A DNA stretch of 64,000 bases from Alistipes putredinis DSM 17216 (GCF_000154465.1 NZ_DS499577.1:1133642-1197641); one strand, 5' to 3'. Numbered from the stretch's first letter, positions 1-8,482 are shown. A program made the numbers and translations. Notes: generated by a model not told the origin, from the letters alone.

Positions 1-32
1 TTTGTCACCGACCTGTTTTCACCCGTTACGGG

Positions 33-1796
33 CTATATGATCCGCTTTCCCAATTCGATGAACCGTTGTTTGTTGGTGCGCACCTCCCTGTACTCGAAAT
101 AGATTCCGATCATCTTTGCCGTCACTTTTTTGCGGTAGGGGATGCCGAGCCGCATAATCAGGTCGTTCATAAAACGGTTGACGACGCACACGGGTAGCTT
201 GTCGCCCGTTTTCAGTTGGGCGTACACCTCCCCGCAGACTTTTTCCGAGGTCAGCAGTTGTTGGCTTTCGTTTTCCTGTATCTGTTTGCCGATTGCGTTC
301 ATGTTGTAGTTGTGCCGTTCGATCTCTGCCGCTCCGAGGGCGTAGTAGGCATCCACCATTATCGGCACTTGGCTTTGAATCTCCTCGCGCAGAAAGTAGT
401 ATTCATTCCACGTTCGGTTTTGTTCCAGTATCTCCAACTGCCGCACGATTTCGCGGAACAGCTCTTTCATTTTCAGTCGGGGATTTATGCGTTGCAGTCG
501 GTCGCAGTCCGACAACGGATAGATATGTTCGGCGCAATCCGTGTGAAATGCTTTCGCGTACTCCTCCCGCACCAGTTCGGCGTCGGTGTAGTGCCGCTTG
601 ATCCGCTCGTCGTCGTAGGCGTTGTCCCACATGAACCAGTTGCGCGTTCCGTCGGCGTTCATGAACCGTTTGTAGTCCATTCCCTCCAACGCCTGCGCAC
701 GGGTATCGCAACCCGCCCCCGACGCTTCGATTTGCAGGACTTGTTTGTAAACCGCCTCGCACTCCTCCAACCTCATGGCGATTTCCTCCCGCGATTTGCA
801 GGGCATCTCCTTATTGGTGCTGAAAATATGCGCGGCATCCTCCACGCCGTTGCGGAAGCGTCCGACGATCTGCACGGCTTCGGTCGTGGGGTCGATGACG
901 GTGTGCGTCGCAAACGAAAGGTCGGTTACGATCAGCACGCAGGCTGTTGTCGGCAGTTCGATGTCCACCGCCGAAAAGAAACGGCTCGTGAAAAAGTTGA
1001 TTTCATCCAGTTCTTCGAGCGAGGAGTAAGCCCGCGAAAAATCCCGCTTGCGGAGTTTCTTCACACTCTCGTAACTGCAAAAGACCTTGCACCGTTTTTC
1101 GATCTTATAGGTGCAGATCATGCAGTGGATCGTATCGGTCGAGTTCAGAAAGATGCAGAGCGGATGCCCTTTGCCTTTTACCTGTCCCATAAGGGTACGC
1201 ACCCAGCCGACGGTGTTGTTCGTATGTATGAGCAACATTTTCGGCTTGTGGTCATAGGTCGGGCGGAGTATCTTCATCGTAAAGCCCTGCTGCTCGAAAC
1301 GGGGATCGGACGGAATGATCGGCGTCGCAGAAACCATCGCCTTTTGCTTGCATCGGAAAAAATCATCCATCGGGAGCGTGATAGAGCCGCGGTAGCCTGC
1401 ATCCTGTATCGTGCGTTCGCACTCGTCGAACAGCATGAACCATTCACCGTGCATATCCGTATGCGTCTGCACCATCGCCGAGCGGACTTTGGGGAAACTT
1501 TCGGGCGTGGTCATGATTTTCAGATAGCCGTCGTTGTAGTTCGTGTTCAGAAAGTCGATGATGTCCTCGGTCGTTACGCCCTCGAACACGCCGAGTATCT
1601 GCGGGTGCTTTTTCATCTTGCCCTCGATAACGGGAACATTCGGCTCGATGATGACGGAGTGTCGGGGCGCATTGATTTCGGCATAGGTCGCACCGCATCC
1701 CGTGACGGTCTTGTTGATGATCGAATTGGTAGGTATTTCGGGCATTACGGCGTCGAACCGCTGGCCTGCATCTATTGTGATATATTCAATCTTCAT
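33..1796 (-). CDS. SF2 helicase-like ATPase of an integrated element
   Basis: A 587-residue protein with a superfamily-2 helicase layout. A motif I-like TGCGAT stretch lies near residues 32-37, a Walker B-like DECE at 124-127, SATP (motif III) at 156-159, and a QIVGRFR motif VI further on. The motif I lysine of GKT is replaced (GAT), so ATP binding is uncertain. The gene starts 16 bases after the T-run of the terminator behind the upstream 214-residue gene, so it probably has its own promoter or depends on readthrough. It lies in the integrase-bearing element. Helicase-like proteins are common in Bacteroidetes mobile elements, but I cannot assign a process such as replication, mobilisation or defence. 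Confidence 0.6.
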   Translation of the reverse strand: MKIEYITIDAGQRFDAVMPEIPTNSIINKTVTGCGATYAEINAPRHSVIIEPNVPVIEGKMKKHPQILGVFEGVTTEDIIDFLNTNYNDGYLKIMTTPESFPKVRSAMVQTHTDMHGEWFMLFDECERTIQDAGYRGSITLPMDDFFRCKQKAMVSATPIIPSDPRFEQQGFTMKILRPTYDHKPKMLLIHTNNTVGWVRTLMGQVKGKGHPLCIFLNSTDTIHCMICTYKIEKRCKVFCSYESVKKLRKRDFSRAYSSLEELDEINFFTSRFFSAVDIELPTTACVLIVTDLSFATHTVIDPTTEAVQIVGRFRNGVEDAAHIFSTNKEMPCKSREEIAMRLEECEAVYKQVLQIEASGAGCDTRAQALEGMDYKRFMNADGTRNWFMWDNAYDDERIKRHYTDAELVREEYAKAFHTDCAEHIYPLSDCDRLQRINPRLKMKELFREIVRQLEILEQNRTWNEYYFLREEIQSQVPIMVDAYYALGAAEIERHNYNMNAIGKQIQENESQQLLTSEKVCGEVYAQLKTGDKLPVCVVNRFMNDLIMRLGIPYRKKVTAKMIGIYFEYREVRTNKQRFIELGKRII

Positions 1797-1811
1797 CTAA
1801 TAATTTGATTT

Positions 1812-1858
1812 ATAGTTAAAAAAAACTTGGGGAGCGAGCGGTGAAACCCGCTCCCCTC
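1812..1858 (-). terminator. Rho-independent terminator
   Basis: On the minus strand GGGGAGCG pairs with CGCTCCCC around a 12-base loop, followed by AAG and eight T. It sits just after the stop of the 214-residue gene and just before the helicase-like gene. Confidence 0.75.
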
Positions 1859-1868
1859 GTTCAGCAGT

Positions 1869-2513
1869 TTAGTTCAGCAGTTCGGTGATGTCCTCCATCG
1901 CTTCGGCAGGCATCACGACTTTGCCGTTGGGAAAGTGGTACTTTTTGGCGAGGTAGCCGATTCCCTCCTCGCTCTCATTGTACTCCTCGGAGGTGATCGG
2001 GGTCAGTTTCTCCACCTCGGCGGCCACCTCTGCCAGCCACTCGGACTGACAGCAGATTTCACGGTCGGGTTCAAACTCCGTTACTTCGGGCAACTCCTTA
2101 CCCATCAGGAACGCCATCAGGTAGTTCCAGATTTGGGCATTGAGCAACAGCTTCCCGTCCAACTCGGTGTAACCCTTACGGATTCCGAACCACACGTAGC
2201 CGCATCCAGCCACGTCTACACGGGTGGTCACGATCAGGGTGGTAGCCCCTGCCGCAATCGCTTTCGCCAGCGTGCGGAACATTTTGGCATTCCCTGCGGG
2301 TTTGATTTTGATAATGCGAAGATTCATTTTCTCCTCCTGCTCCTCGGCGGCTTTGATTTCCGCCATCTTTGCCTCGTGTGCGATTGCCGAGGCCATCATC
2401 TCCTCTGCGCGGTTCCCAGCTACCTGCTGCGATTCCGCATTTTCTGAAATTGTAGTCATAGTTTTATTAAATTTGATGTTAATATTGTCGTTGATGTTTG
2501 CAAGCGTTTTCAT
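1869..2513 (-). CDS. Hypothetical protein of the integrated element
   Basis: A 214-residue protein I do not recognise. It has a polar, Glu/Ala-rich stretch predicted helical at about residues 20-65, then a compact region with a hydrophobic segment (ATTLIVTTRVDVAGCGYVWF) and an acidic C-terminus. No signal peptide or clear catalytic motif is visible. A second possible start is Met19 (MTTISENAES). It lies between the helicase-like gene and a long cis-regulatory-looking spacer, on the same strand as the integrase. It is probably element cargo or an accessory protein; the function is unknown. Confidence 0.6.
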   Translation of the reverse strand: MKTLANINDNINIKFNKTMTTISENAESQQVAGNRAEEMMASAIAHEAKMAEIKAAEEQEEKMNLRIIKIKPAGNAKMFRTLAKAIAAGATTLIVTTRVDVAGCGYVWFGIRKGYTELDGKLLLNAQIWNYLMAFLMGKELPEVTEFEPDREICCQSEWLAEVAAEVEKLTPITSEEYNESEEGIGYLAKKYHFPNGKVVMPAEAMEDITELLN

Positions 2514-2768
2514 AATCGTTATCTTTTTTATTAAGTTTTGTTGCCGCCTCTTTCGGGCTGTCGGCTACTCCCCGAATCACTCGAATAACCGTACGCTTTA
2601 TTCGCGGATTCTGGCTATTGAACCTGCATAAATCCGACCTTTGGTGCCTTGGCGAAATATAAATAATAGCCAGCGAAAACTGACCTATTCATTACCTTTG
2701 CTGTCGAAAATATTGCAAAATATATCAGGGAAAATATTGTAAATCTGTCCGTTATGACAAAATGGCAG

Positions 2769-2780
2769 GTGTCATGACAC
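2769..2780. promoter_or_regulatory. 12-bp perfect palindrome, candidate operator
   Basis: GTGTCATGACAC reads the same on both strands and is flanked by TGGCAG on both sides. Its place between element genes suggests a binding site for an element-encoded DNA-binding protein, which is inference. Confidence 0.35.
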
Positions 2781-2800
2781 TGGCAGATTTTTGGCAGAAA

Positions 2801-2832
2801 AAAGAAAGGGAACCGCGATAAACGGCTCCCTT
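2801..2832 (-). terminator. Rho-independent terminator
   Basis: On the minus strand AAGGGAGCCG pairs with CGGTTCCCTT (one mismatch) around a short loop, followed by a C/T run rich in T. It lies 25 bases after the stop of the 305-residue gene. Confidence 0.8.
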
Positions 2833-2856
2833 AAATGGTATGGTTATATAGTCCGA

Positions 2857-3774
2857 TCAGTCCAATAGCGGAAAATCAAAATCCTGCATGATAACCTGTC
2901 TTTGCAATGGTATCGGTCTGAATCGTGGTGCTTGGTTCATAGCCGCTCGTTTCAGATAGGCGGCAAGGTCGGCGCGGATTACTTTCGGGTCGTATTTGCC
3001 GCTCTCTCCTTTATTATTGGGATAACAACCCGTGACGCGTGTATAGTCGTGAATGAGTTGGCATAATTCGTTCGGCATATTGGGCTGGCTGGGGATTGCG
3101 TTTTCTTCATGGAGCATTCGGTAAATGCCGTATGCAACTGCCGAATAGATGGCATTCTTCTTTTCTCGCCCCGCAGACGGTTTGCGCCGTTGAATATCCT
3201 GCCGTGCTTCCTCGGCTGTCTGTACTTCGGGAAAATAGCTTGCAAGTTCCTTTTTAATCAGACGGAATAACCAGTTATTGCTGTTTGGAATAGAAATCTG
3301 TTCCGCTTCCCCATTATTGGTGCGAATTGTGATGGCGGTCTGTTTGTTGCTTTTAAGTGTCCGTGCCTCCATTTGCTCCATAAAAAGCAATAGGTGCGCC
3401 CATTCGCTTTGGTATATGTCCCAAGTATGAAACTGAACAAGGTCATTGTATTCGTTTTCGTCGATCTGCTGTTCGCGGATGCAGTAGGCCACCAGCAATA
3501 GGGCTTCCTCTATTATCGGGGTAATTGTCCCGTAAGAGTTGATAAGCGACAACAAATCATGGCATTCGAGGTGTCGAAACGGCAAAACCAGATTGCAATC
3601 CTCTTTAATGCTGTACTTTACGATATTACCCTCTCGGTGAGGTATCAGACATTTGGCATTTGAAAGTTCTTTGTTGAAATAACCTGCCGTGATGCCGAAA
3701 TATTTTTCCAGTAAGGGCAGGCAAGCGGTGAAATATTCGGTTGTTACGGGGTAAAAGGTTTGTTCTTCTTGCAT
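2857..3774 (-). CDS. Hypothetical protein of the integrated element
   Basis: A 305-residue soluble protein of a type often found next to integrases in Bacteroidetes elements; I cannot name the family. There is no signal peptide or membrane segment. Residues 1-110 are rich in aromatic and acidic residues. A basic, probably DNA-contacting stretch (RRKPSAGREKK) lies around residues 195-205, and the C-terminal region (LAAYLKRAAMNQAPRFRP) is basic. It has terminators both upstream (3841-3879) and downstream (2801-2832), so it is probably a single-gene transcript. An inverted repeat GAATTT-ACA-AAATTC (3795-3809) just before the start may be its operator. Confidence 0.6.
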   Translation of the reverse strand: MQEEQTFYPVTTEYFTACLPLLEKYFGITAGYFNKELSNAKCLIPHREGNIVKYSIKEDCNLVLPFRHLECHDLLSLINSYGTITPIIEEALLLVAYCIREQQIDENEYNDLVQFHTWDIYQSEWAHLLLFMEQMEARTLKSNKQTAITIRTNNGEAEQISIPNSNNWLFRLIKKELASYFPEVQTAEEARQDIQRRKPSAGREKKNAIYSAVAYGIYRMLHEENAIPSQPNMPNELCQLIHDYTRVTGCYPNNKGESGKYDPKVIRADLAAYLKRAAMNQAPRFRPIPLQRQVIMQDFDFPLLD

Positions 3775-3794
3775 AGGAGTATCTTTATAAAGAC

Positions 3795-3809
3795 GAATTT
3801 ACAAAATTC
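3795..3809. promoter_or_regulatory. Inverted repeat upstream of the 305-residue gene
   Basis: Two perfect 6-base arms, GAATTT and AAATTC, separated by ACA, 20 bases upstream of the start codon at 3774. This is a suitable place for an autoregulatory operator, which is inference. Confidence 0.3.
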
Positions 3810-3840
3810 CGCTTTCTGCCGCAACCGACGACCGCAGAAA

Positions 3841-3879
3841 AAAGAAAAGGGACTACCCGATGCAAGCGGATAATCCCTT
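3841..3879 (-). terminator. Rho-independent terminator of the integrase gene
   Basis: On the minus strand AAGGGATTATCCG pairs with CGGGTAGTCCCTT (two wobble pairs), followed by a T-rich tail. It lies about 70 bases after the integrase stop. Confidence 0.8.
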
Positions 3880-3946
3880 AAAAGGTAGTGATAAATTTAG
3901 TTTTGGGGGCTATAAGATAGACCTTTTTTCAAACCTTGTCACCACC

Positions 3947-5179
3947 TCACAATAAGTTTTGCATGGCCGCATCTATCTGCGAGTTCTCGAATGAATCGAG
4001 GTAGATTTGCGTAATCTTTTCCGAACTGTGCCCCAGCGATTCCGAAATGATGGATGTCGAAACTCCCGACCTTTTCAGAACAGTTGCGAACGAGTGCCGC
4101 GCAACGTATGTCGTGAGCGTGATAGGCAGGTGCAGATGCTCGCCGATTAGTTTCAGATAGCGATTTATCCGCTTGTTCGTCCGTTGCACCCGTCCGTACT
4201 GCTGTTGTGCCGTAATGTGAACAGAACGCCTTAAAACAGGGAAAACATAGTCCTGCGGATGTGCGTTCGGTTGGCGGTACTTGTCGAGGATGTCGAGGGC
4301 GGCGGGTTGGAGTTGGAACGACAGGAGTTTACCCGTTTTCTGTCGGTTGAAAACCAGCCGCCCGTCCACGATGTCGGCATAGCGGATGTGCAGAATGTCG
4401 GTCAGATTGATGCCGCATGATAAATAGCTGAACAGGAACAAGTCTTTTGCCAGTTGCAGGAACGGTTTGGGGTACTTGGTCAGCGTCCGTACCTCGCAAT
4501 CCATAATCCGCCGAATATCCTCTTTTGTCAGCGACCGTTTGGCCGTGGCTTCCTTGAATCGGCTCACTTTGAACGTGTCGAAAGGGTAGTCCGTTTTCTT
4601 GATTAGGCCGTCGGTGATTGCGCTGTTGTAGAGTACCCGCAACGAACGGAAACGGATGCCGATGGAGTTGTCGGAATAATGCCGTTCCACCCGCAGCCAT
4701 TGTTCGTATCGTTTCAGCCACTCGGCGTCGATGTCTATAAAATAAAAGTCCAGCGAACGGCAGAATTTCGTCAGCGAGGTGCGGAGTTCCTGAAAGGTCT
4801 TGGCGTTGCCTACACGTTTCTCGGCCAGCAGGCGGTCGATGTAGCCGTTCAGATATTCGCCGACGGTTTGGCGCACGACCTTGCGGGATGCCTTTTCGAC
4901 AAGCGTGTTCAACGTGTACTCCTTATCGCTGGTTTTGAAATCCATGACCTGACTTTGGAGTTCCTGCGTTTTCTGTTGGATAAGGGCTTCGATGCGCTCT
5001 TTGTCGGGACAGTTACGGCGCGGTTTACACTTTTCTGCATCCCAGTATTGCAGAGCGAGGGAAATGTGCAGACTGATGTACTTCCGTTTTCGGTTCTTCG
5101 TCAGCCGTAACATAATGGGATGCTGACCGTTGGATAATGTTTTGGATGTGTAGAGTACCGCCTCGATTGTTGTGTTCAT
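3947..5179 (-). CDS. Tyrosine recombinase/integrase
   Basis: A 410-residue site-specific recombinase with an N-terminal arm-binding region (1-90), a SAM-like core-binding domain (about 100-205) and a C-terminal catalytic domain. Visible catalytic residues are a lysine in the beta-hairpin (KTGK, 281-284), R361 in YVARHSFAT, H384 in SLGHSS and the nucleophile Y393. The first catalytic arginine position, normally GLR, reads GIN (N258), and the HxxR histidine position is Y358. Similar departures are known in the Bacteroidetes IntDOT group. The start codon lies 117 bases from the 3' end of tRNA-Arg, so this enzyme most likely inserted the element there. The element extends left, out of the window. 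Confidence 0.9.
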   Translation of the reverse strand: MNTTIEAVLYTSKTLSNGQHPIMLRLTKNRKRKYISLHISLALQYWDAEKCKPRRNCPDKERIEALIQQKTQELQSQVMDFKTSDKEYTLNTLVEKASRKVVRQTVGEYLNGYIDRLLAEKRVGNAKTFQELRTSLTKFCRSLDFYFIDIDAEWLKRYEQWLRVERHYSDNSIGIRFRSLRVLYNSAITDGLIKKTDYPFDTFKVSRFKEATAKRSLTKEDIRRIMDCEVRTLTKYPKPFLQLAKDLFLFSYLSCGINLTDILHIRYADIVDGRLVFNRQKTGKLLSFQLQPAALDILDKYRQPNAHPQDYVFPVLRRSVHITAQQQYGRVQRTNKRINRYLKLIGEHLHLPITLTTYVARHSFATVLKRSGVSTSIISESLGHSSEKITQIYLDSFENSQIDAAMQNLL

Positions 5180-5252
5180 CGGGAAAATTCGGTTTACACA
5201 TTGGTTTACACAAACTGCGTAAACCGACGGAGAACGGGCTCAAAACAAGACA

Positions 5253-5284
5253 CGAAAAAACCACCTACATCGCTGTAAGTGGTT
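5253..5284 (-). terminator. Terminator hairpin after tRNA-Arg, at the element junction
   Basis: On the minus strand AACCACTTACA pairs with TGTAGGTGGTT (one wobble) around a four-base loop and runs into six T. It ends transcription of the tRNA. It lies between the tRNA and the integrase, so the attachment core is in or near it. Confidence 0.75.
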
Positions 5285-5295
5285 GATTTTGAGAG

Positions 5296-5369
5296 TGACG
5301 CCGACAGGACTCAAACCTGTAACCTTCTGATCCGTAGTCAGATGCTCTATTCAATTAAGCTACGGCGCC
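5296..5369 (-). tRNA. tRNA-Arg(ACG)
   Basis: The 74-base cloverleaf on the minus strand has acceptor arms GGCGCCG and CGGCGTC (one G-T pair), an anticodon arm TCTGA-CTACGGA-TCAGA giving anticodon ACG, a T arm ACAGG-TTTGAGT-CCTGT, and discriminator A. CCA is not encoded. The A34 would be deaminated to inosine to read CGN codons. The neighbouring integrase suggests the tRNA 3' end serves as the attachment site. Confidence 0.95.
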
Positions 5370-5381
5370 GAATTGCGAATG

Positions 5382-5413
5382 CAAATGTAGTGTGAAAATT
5401 GCTCTTATGCAAA
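5382..5413 (-). promoter_or_regulatory. Sigma-ABfr promoter of tRNA-Arg
   Basis: On the minus strand TTTG (5413-5410) is followed after exactly 20 bases by TACATTTG (5389-5382), a perfect match to the Bacteroidetes TTG-N19-21-TAnnTTTG promoter. The tRNA begins 12 bases downstream. Confidence 0.8.
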
Positions 5414-5621
5414 TAATTTGTCGTAAAATTTACCAGTCTTTTTATTTTATATCTTGGTAAGAGGGGTAATTTTGAATATAATACATTGATAATGTTTGAT
5501 TTGAGGTAATCTGTGCTTTGTTCGGATTCTTTTCCGGGAGTTTGTCGGTGGAAATATCGTTGCCGGGAAAAGAGGGCATTTGTCGTGTCCGACTGGCTAT
5601 GGGGACCGGAGATTTGTCATA
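5414..5621. other. Gene-free stretch
   Basis: AT-rich spacer between the tRNA promoter and the terminator of the tlpA-like operon. I see no gene, repeat or RNA in it. Confidence 0.5.
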
Positions 5622-5661
5622 CAAAAATTACCCCTGCGGGCTGAAATCCGCAGGGGTAATT
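5622..5661 (-). terminator. Terminator of the coaD-lpxD-ruvC-tlpA-like operon
   Basis: On the minus strand AATTACCCCTGCGG pairs perfectly with CCGCAGGGGTAATT around an eight-base loop, followed by TTTT. It begins 22 bases after the stop of the thioredoxin-like gene. Confidence 0.9.
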
Positions 5662-5682
5662 CGATGATTTTGCCGGATGCGC

Positions 5683-6732
5683 TTATTTGACCAGTTCGGC
5701 GAGCTTCTCCTTGATTCCTTCGCCTCGCAGGTCTTTGGCGACGATCTTGCCTTCGGGCGAGATCAGGAAGTTGGTCGGGATGCTGCGGATTCCGTACTCT
5801 TCGACGATCGGGGCGCTCTTGCCGTCGGTGACGGCGATTACGTTGGGCCACGTCATCTCCTCTTTTACAAGGAATTCTTTCCAACTCTCGGCATCGTTGT
5901 CGAGCGATACGCCGTAAATGTTGAATCCTTTGGGGCCGAACTCCTTGAACGCCTCCTTCAGATAGGGCAATTCGCCGCGGCAGGGACTGCACCAGGTTGC
6001 CCAGAAGTCGATCAGCACCCATTTGCCGGGGCCGATGAGGGGTGTCACCGAAACGGTTTCGCCCAGGGAGTCGGGCAGCGCGATTTCCAGATAGGGCTTG
6101 CCGATTTCGGTATTTTCCTGGGCGGCGATCGATTTGGCGATGGCGGTCAGGATCTGGGTTTTCTGCATCTGTTCGGGGAATTTATTCAGGATTTCGCGGG
6201 CTTCTTGCGGTTCCATTTCGTTATAGAGGTTTCCGAAGAAGTAAACGCCGACCAGGTTGTCGGAGTTGTTGTCCAAAGCGCGGCGCATGATGCCGTTGGC
6301 TACCTGGTTCAGCGAATCGAATTTCTCCATGTCGTTTTCTTGCATGGCCACCAGGAATTGTCCCTGAAGCATGCCCAAAGAGTCGTTTATCGGCTGGAAA
6401 ATCTCGTTCGAGCGGGTGCCGCCGACTTGGAATTGGCCCAGATCCGCAGTTTTAACGTCGATTTTTCCCGGTTCGAGGAAGATGAATCCGATGCCCTGGC
6501 GGTGCCGGTTGGTAAGGATGGCCAGGTCCGGCTGGTCGATCGTGCCTTTGATTTTGAACGTACCGTCCGCAGCGACGGCTGCCGATGCGATGGTCGGATT
6601 TTCGGGATTGCCTTGCATCAGGAATACGGAGTCCGTGATTCCCGGGTCCAGTTTGCCGGTGATGGTGTAGGTATTGCCTCCGCATCCCACGAGGGTGCCT
6701 GCGGCAAGAAGACCTATTAACGCTTTTTTCAT
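5683..6732 (-). CDS. TlpA-like thiol-disulfide oxidoreductase lipoprotein (DUF4369 type)
   Basis: A 349-residue lipoprotein with lipobox LVGC (Cys17). An N-terminal beta-rich region (about 20-110) resembles DUF4369, followed by a helical linker and a C-terminal thioredoxin fold with WCSPC (Cys248, Cys251) and the cis-proline segment IRSIPTNFLI. Such proteins reduce or exchange disulfides at the cell envelope; the substrate is unknown. It is the last gene of the coaD-lpxD-ruvC operon, starting 24 bases after the ruvC stop, and is followed by a strong terminator. The family call is confident; the specific role is open. Confidence 0.9.
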   Translation of the reverse strand: MKKALIGLLAAGTLVGCGGNTYTITGKLDPGITDSVFLMQGNPENPTIASAAVAADGTFKIKGTIDQPDLAILTNRHRQGIGFIFLEPGKIDVKTADLGQFQVGGTRSNEIFQPINDSLGMLQGQFLVAMQENDMEKFDSLNQVANGIMRRALDNNSDNLVGVYFFGNLYNEMEPQEAREILNKFPEQMQKTQILTAIAKSIAAQENTEIGKPYLEIALPDSLGETVSVTPLIGPGKWVLIDFWATWCSPCRGELPYLKEAFKEFGPKGFNIYGVSLDNDAESWKEFLVKEEMTWPNVIAVTDGKSAPIVEEYGIRSIPTNFLISPEGKIVAKDLRGEGIKEKLAELVK

Positions 6733-6756
6733 AGTGCTGAGAAAGGATTAAAATGA

Positions 6757-7419
6757 TTATTTGGTCGGTTTGTGATTCGTCTTTTGGGGTGTTCGCGGCG
6801 TTTGCCGGATTTCGCGCTGGGGATTATCCTTCAAAAACCGTTCCCAGCTCGAACTGCCCTTTGCCGAGGCAGCCTTGCGGCCTCCGCCGAGTCCTTTGAA
6901 CCGATCTTCGCCGAGGGCGCCGTTCAATGGGTTCGAACTCATGAAATGGTGGCACAGGGCGACGGCCATACCGTCCGTAGCGTCCAGTCGCCGGGGCGGA
7001 CGTTCGATCGTGAGCATGCTGCTGACGAGAGCCGCGACCTGCTCCTTGGGGGCCGAGCCTCGGCCCGTGATACACTGTTTGATGCGTGTGGGGGCGTATT
7101 CGAATACCTGCAGTCCGCGGCTCAACGCCGCAGCCATCGCCACGCCTTGCGCCCGGCCCAGCTTGAGCATCGACTGCACGTTCTCGCCGAAGAAGGGCGA
7201 TTCGAGGGCCACCTCGCGGGGGCGGTATTCGTCCACGAGGGCACCGACCCGCTCGAAAATGTAGCGCAGCTTTTCGTAAGGATCGTTCATCCTGTGCAGG
7301 TCGATGTCGCCCAGCACGACCGATCGGACCTCCCGTCCGCAAACCTCCAGCACCCCGTACCCCATGTAGTTGGTGCCGGGGTCGATGCCCATGATGCGGT
7401 ATGTCGTCGGGTCGGACAC
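6757..7419 (-). CDS. ruvC: Crossover junction endodeoxyribonuclease RuvC
   Basis: A 220-residue Holliday-junction resolvase that nicks four-way junctions with RuvAB. The N-terminus has the catalytic aspartate in MGIDPGTNYMGYG (Asp13). ALESPFFGENVQSM carries the next catalytic glutamate, and DATDGMAVALCHH carries the C-terminal acidic residues. It is longer than the usual 170-190 residues because of a basic, low-complexity tail of about 40 residues (KGLGGGRKAASAKG onward), common in Bacteroidetes homologues. It starts 12 bases after the lpxD stop, so it is co-transcribed with coaD and lpxD. Confidence 0.96.
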   Translation of the reverse strand: MSDPTTYRIMGIDPGTNYMGYGVLEVCGREVRSVVLGDIDLHRMNDPYEKLRYIFERVGALVDEYRPREVALESPFFGENVQSMLKLGRAQGVAMAAALSRGLQVFEYAPTRIKQCITGRGSAPKEQVAALVSSMLTIERPPRRLDATDGMAVALCHHFMSSNPLNGALGEDRFKGLGGGRKAASAKGSSSWERFLKDNPQREIRQTPRTPQKTNHKPTK

Positions 7420-7431
7420 GGTGCAGGGACG

Positions 7432-8469
7432 TTACTTCTCCTTGAGGGCCGCGATCTCCTTTTCCGCCTGACTCACGCGGCGTGCCAGGTCGGGCAGGTT
7501 CTTGAAGATGGCCGATGCGCGGTGATATTGCATGCCGGGCAGCGCCGGATAGCCGAAACGTACTTCTCCGTCAGGTACGTCTTTGTCGAGACCGCTTTTG
7601 GAGCCGATGCAGACCCTGTCGCCGATGGTCACGTGGTCCGCGATGCCGACCTGTCCCGCGAGGAAACAGTTGTGCCCCACCTTCGAAGTGCCTGCGATGC
7701 CTGTCTGGGCCGAGGAAACGGTATTCTCGCCGATTTGCACGTTGTGGCCGATCTGGATCAGGTTGTCGAGTTTCACGCCCCGGCGGATGATCGTCGAGTC
7801 GGTCTTGGCCCGGTCGATGCAGGTGTTGGCGCCGATTTCCACGTCGTCTTCGACGACGACGTTGCCCAGTTGCGGAATCTTGTCGAAGCCGCCTGCGGCA
7901 TTGGGAATGAAGCCGAAGCCGTCGGCGCCGATCACCGCACCCGCATGCAGGATGCAGCGGCTGCCGATCACGCACCCCTCGTAAATCTTGACACCCGGGT
8001 AGAGGATCGTTCCGTCGCCGACGGTCACGCCGTCACCGATATAGACCTGGGGATAGATTTGGCAGTCGGCGCCGATGCGGGCTCCCGCCTCGATAACGGC
8101 GAAATCGCCCACGTAACAATCTTCGCCCAGTGTCGCCCGCTCCGAGATCGAAGCCCGCTCGCTGATGCCCTGTTTGCGGGGTTTTGCGGCCTGATACATT
8201 TGCAGCAGTTTGAGCACTGCGGCGCCGGTGTCTTCGACTTTAATCAAGGTGGCGGTCACGGGTTCCGAAGGGGTGAAATCCTTGTTCACCAATACGATCG
8301 ACGCACGGGTTTTGTAAAGGTGTTTTTCGTATTTGGGGTTGGTCAGGTAGGTCAGGGCGCCGGGTTCGCCCTCTTCGATCGAGGAGACGGTGTGCACCTT
8401 GGCCTCTTTGTCGCCTGCGACTTGGCCGCCGAGAAAACCGGCGATCATTTCTGCGGTAAATTCCATCAT
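7432..8469 (-). CDS. lpxD: UDP-3-O-acylglucosamine N-acyltransferase LpxD
   Basis: A 345-residue acyltransferase of lipid A synthesis that adds the N-linked hydroxyacyl chain to UDP-3-O-acyl-glucosamine. Residues 1-100 form the uridine-binding domain (TYLTNPKYEKHLYKTRASIVLV). Residues of about 105-300 form a left-handed beta-helix of imperfect hexapeptide repeats (IGADCQIYPQVYIGDGVTVG), and HAGAVIGADGFGF holds the catalytic histidine region. A helical C-terminus (NLPDLARRVSQAEKEIAALK) follows. It sits 13 bases after coaD. Its presence shows a Gram-negative outer membrane with lipid A. Confidence 0.97.
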   Translation of the reverse strand: MMEFTAEMIAGFLGGQVAGDKEAKVHTVSSIEEGEPGALTYLTNPKYEKHLYKTRASIVLVNKDFTPSEPVTATLIKVEDTGAAVLKLLQMYQAAKPRKQGISERASISERATLGEDCYVGDFAVIEAGARIGADCQIYPQVYIGDGVTVGDGTILYPGVKIYEGCVIGSRCILHAGAVIGADGFGFIPNAAGGFDKIPQLGNVVVEDDVEIGANTCIDRAKTDSTIIRRGVKLDNLIQIGHNVQIGENTVSSAQTGIAGTSKVGHNCFLAGQVGIADHVTIGDRVCIGSKSGLDKDVPDGEVRFGYPALPGMQYHRASAIFKNLPDLARRVSQAEKEIAALKEK

Positions 8470-8482
8470 AGCAATATAGTAA

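Larger units (their letters stand above)
2514..2856. other. Gene-free spacer with repeats and a palindrome
   Basis: No gene is seen in these 343 bases. The stretch holds a direct repeat of the form GAAAATATTGyAAA (about 2706-2719 and 2730-2743), a perfect 12-bp palindrome GTGTCATGACAC (2769-2780) flanked by TGGCAG copies, a plus-strand TACCTTTG -7-like box (2693-2700) with no plus-strand gene behind it, and a minus-strand terminator (2801-2832). Confidence 0.6.

Noticed and set aside
5442..5624. Short minus-strand frame between tRNA-Arg and the tlpA-like gene
   Set aside because: It has low-complexity AT-rich composition, no promoter match and no recognisable protein pattern.
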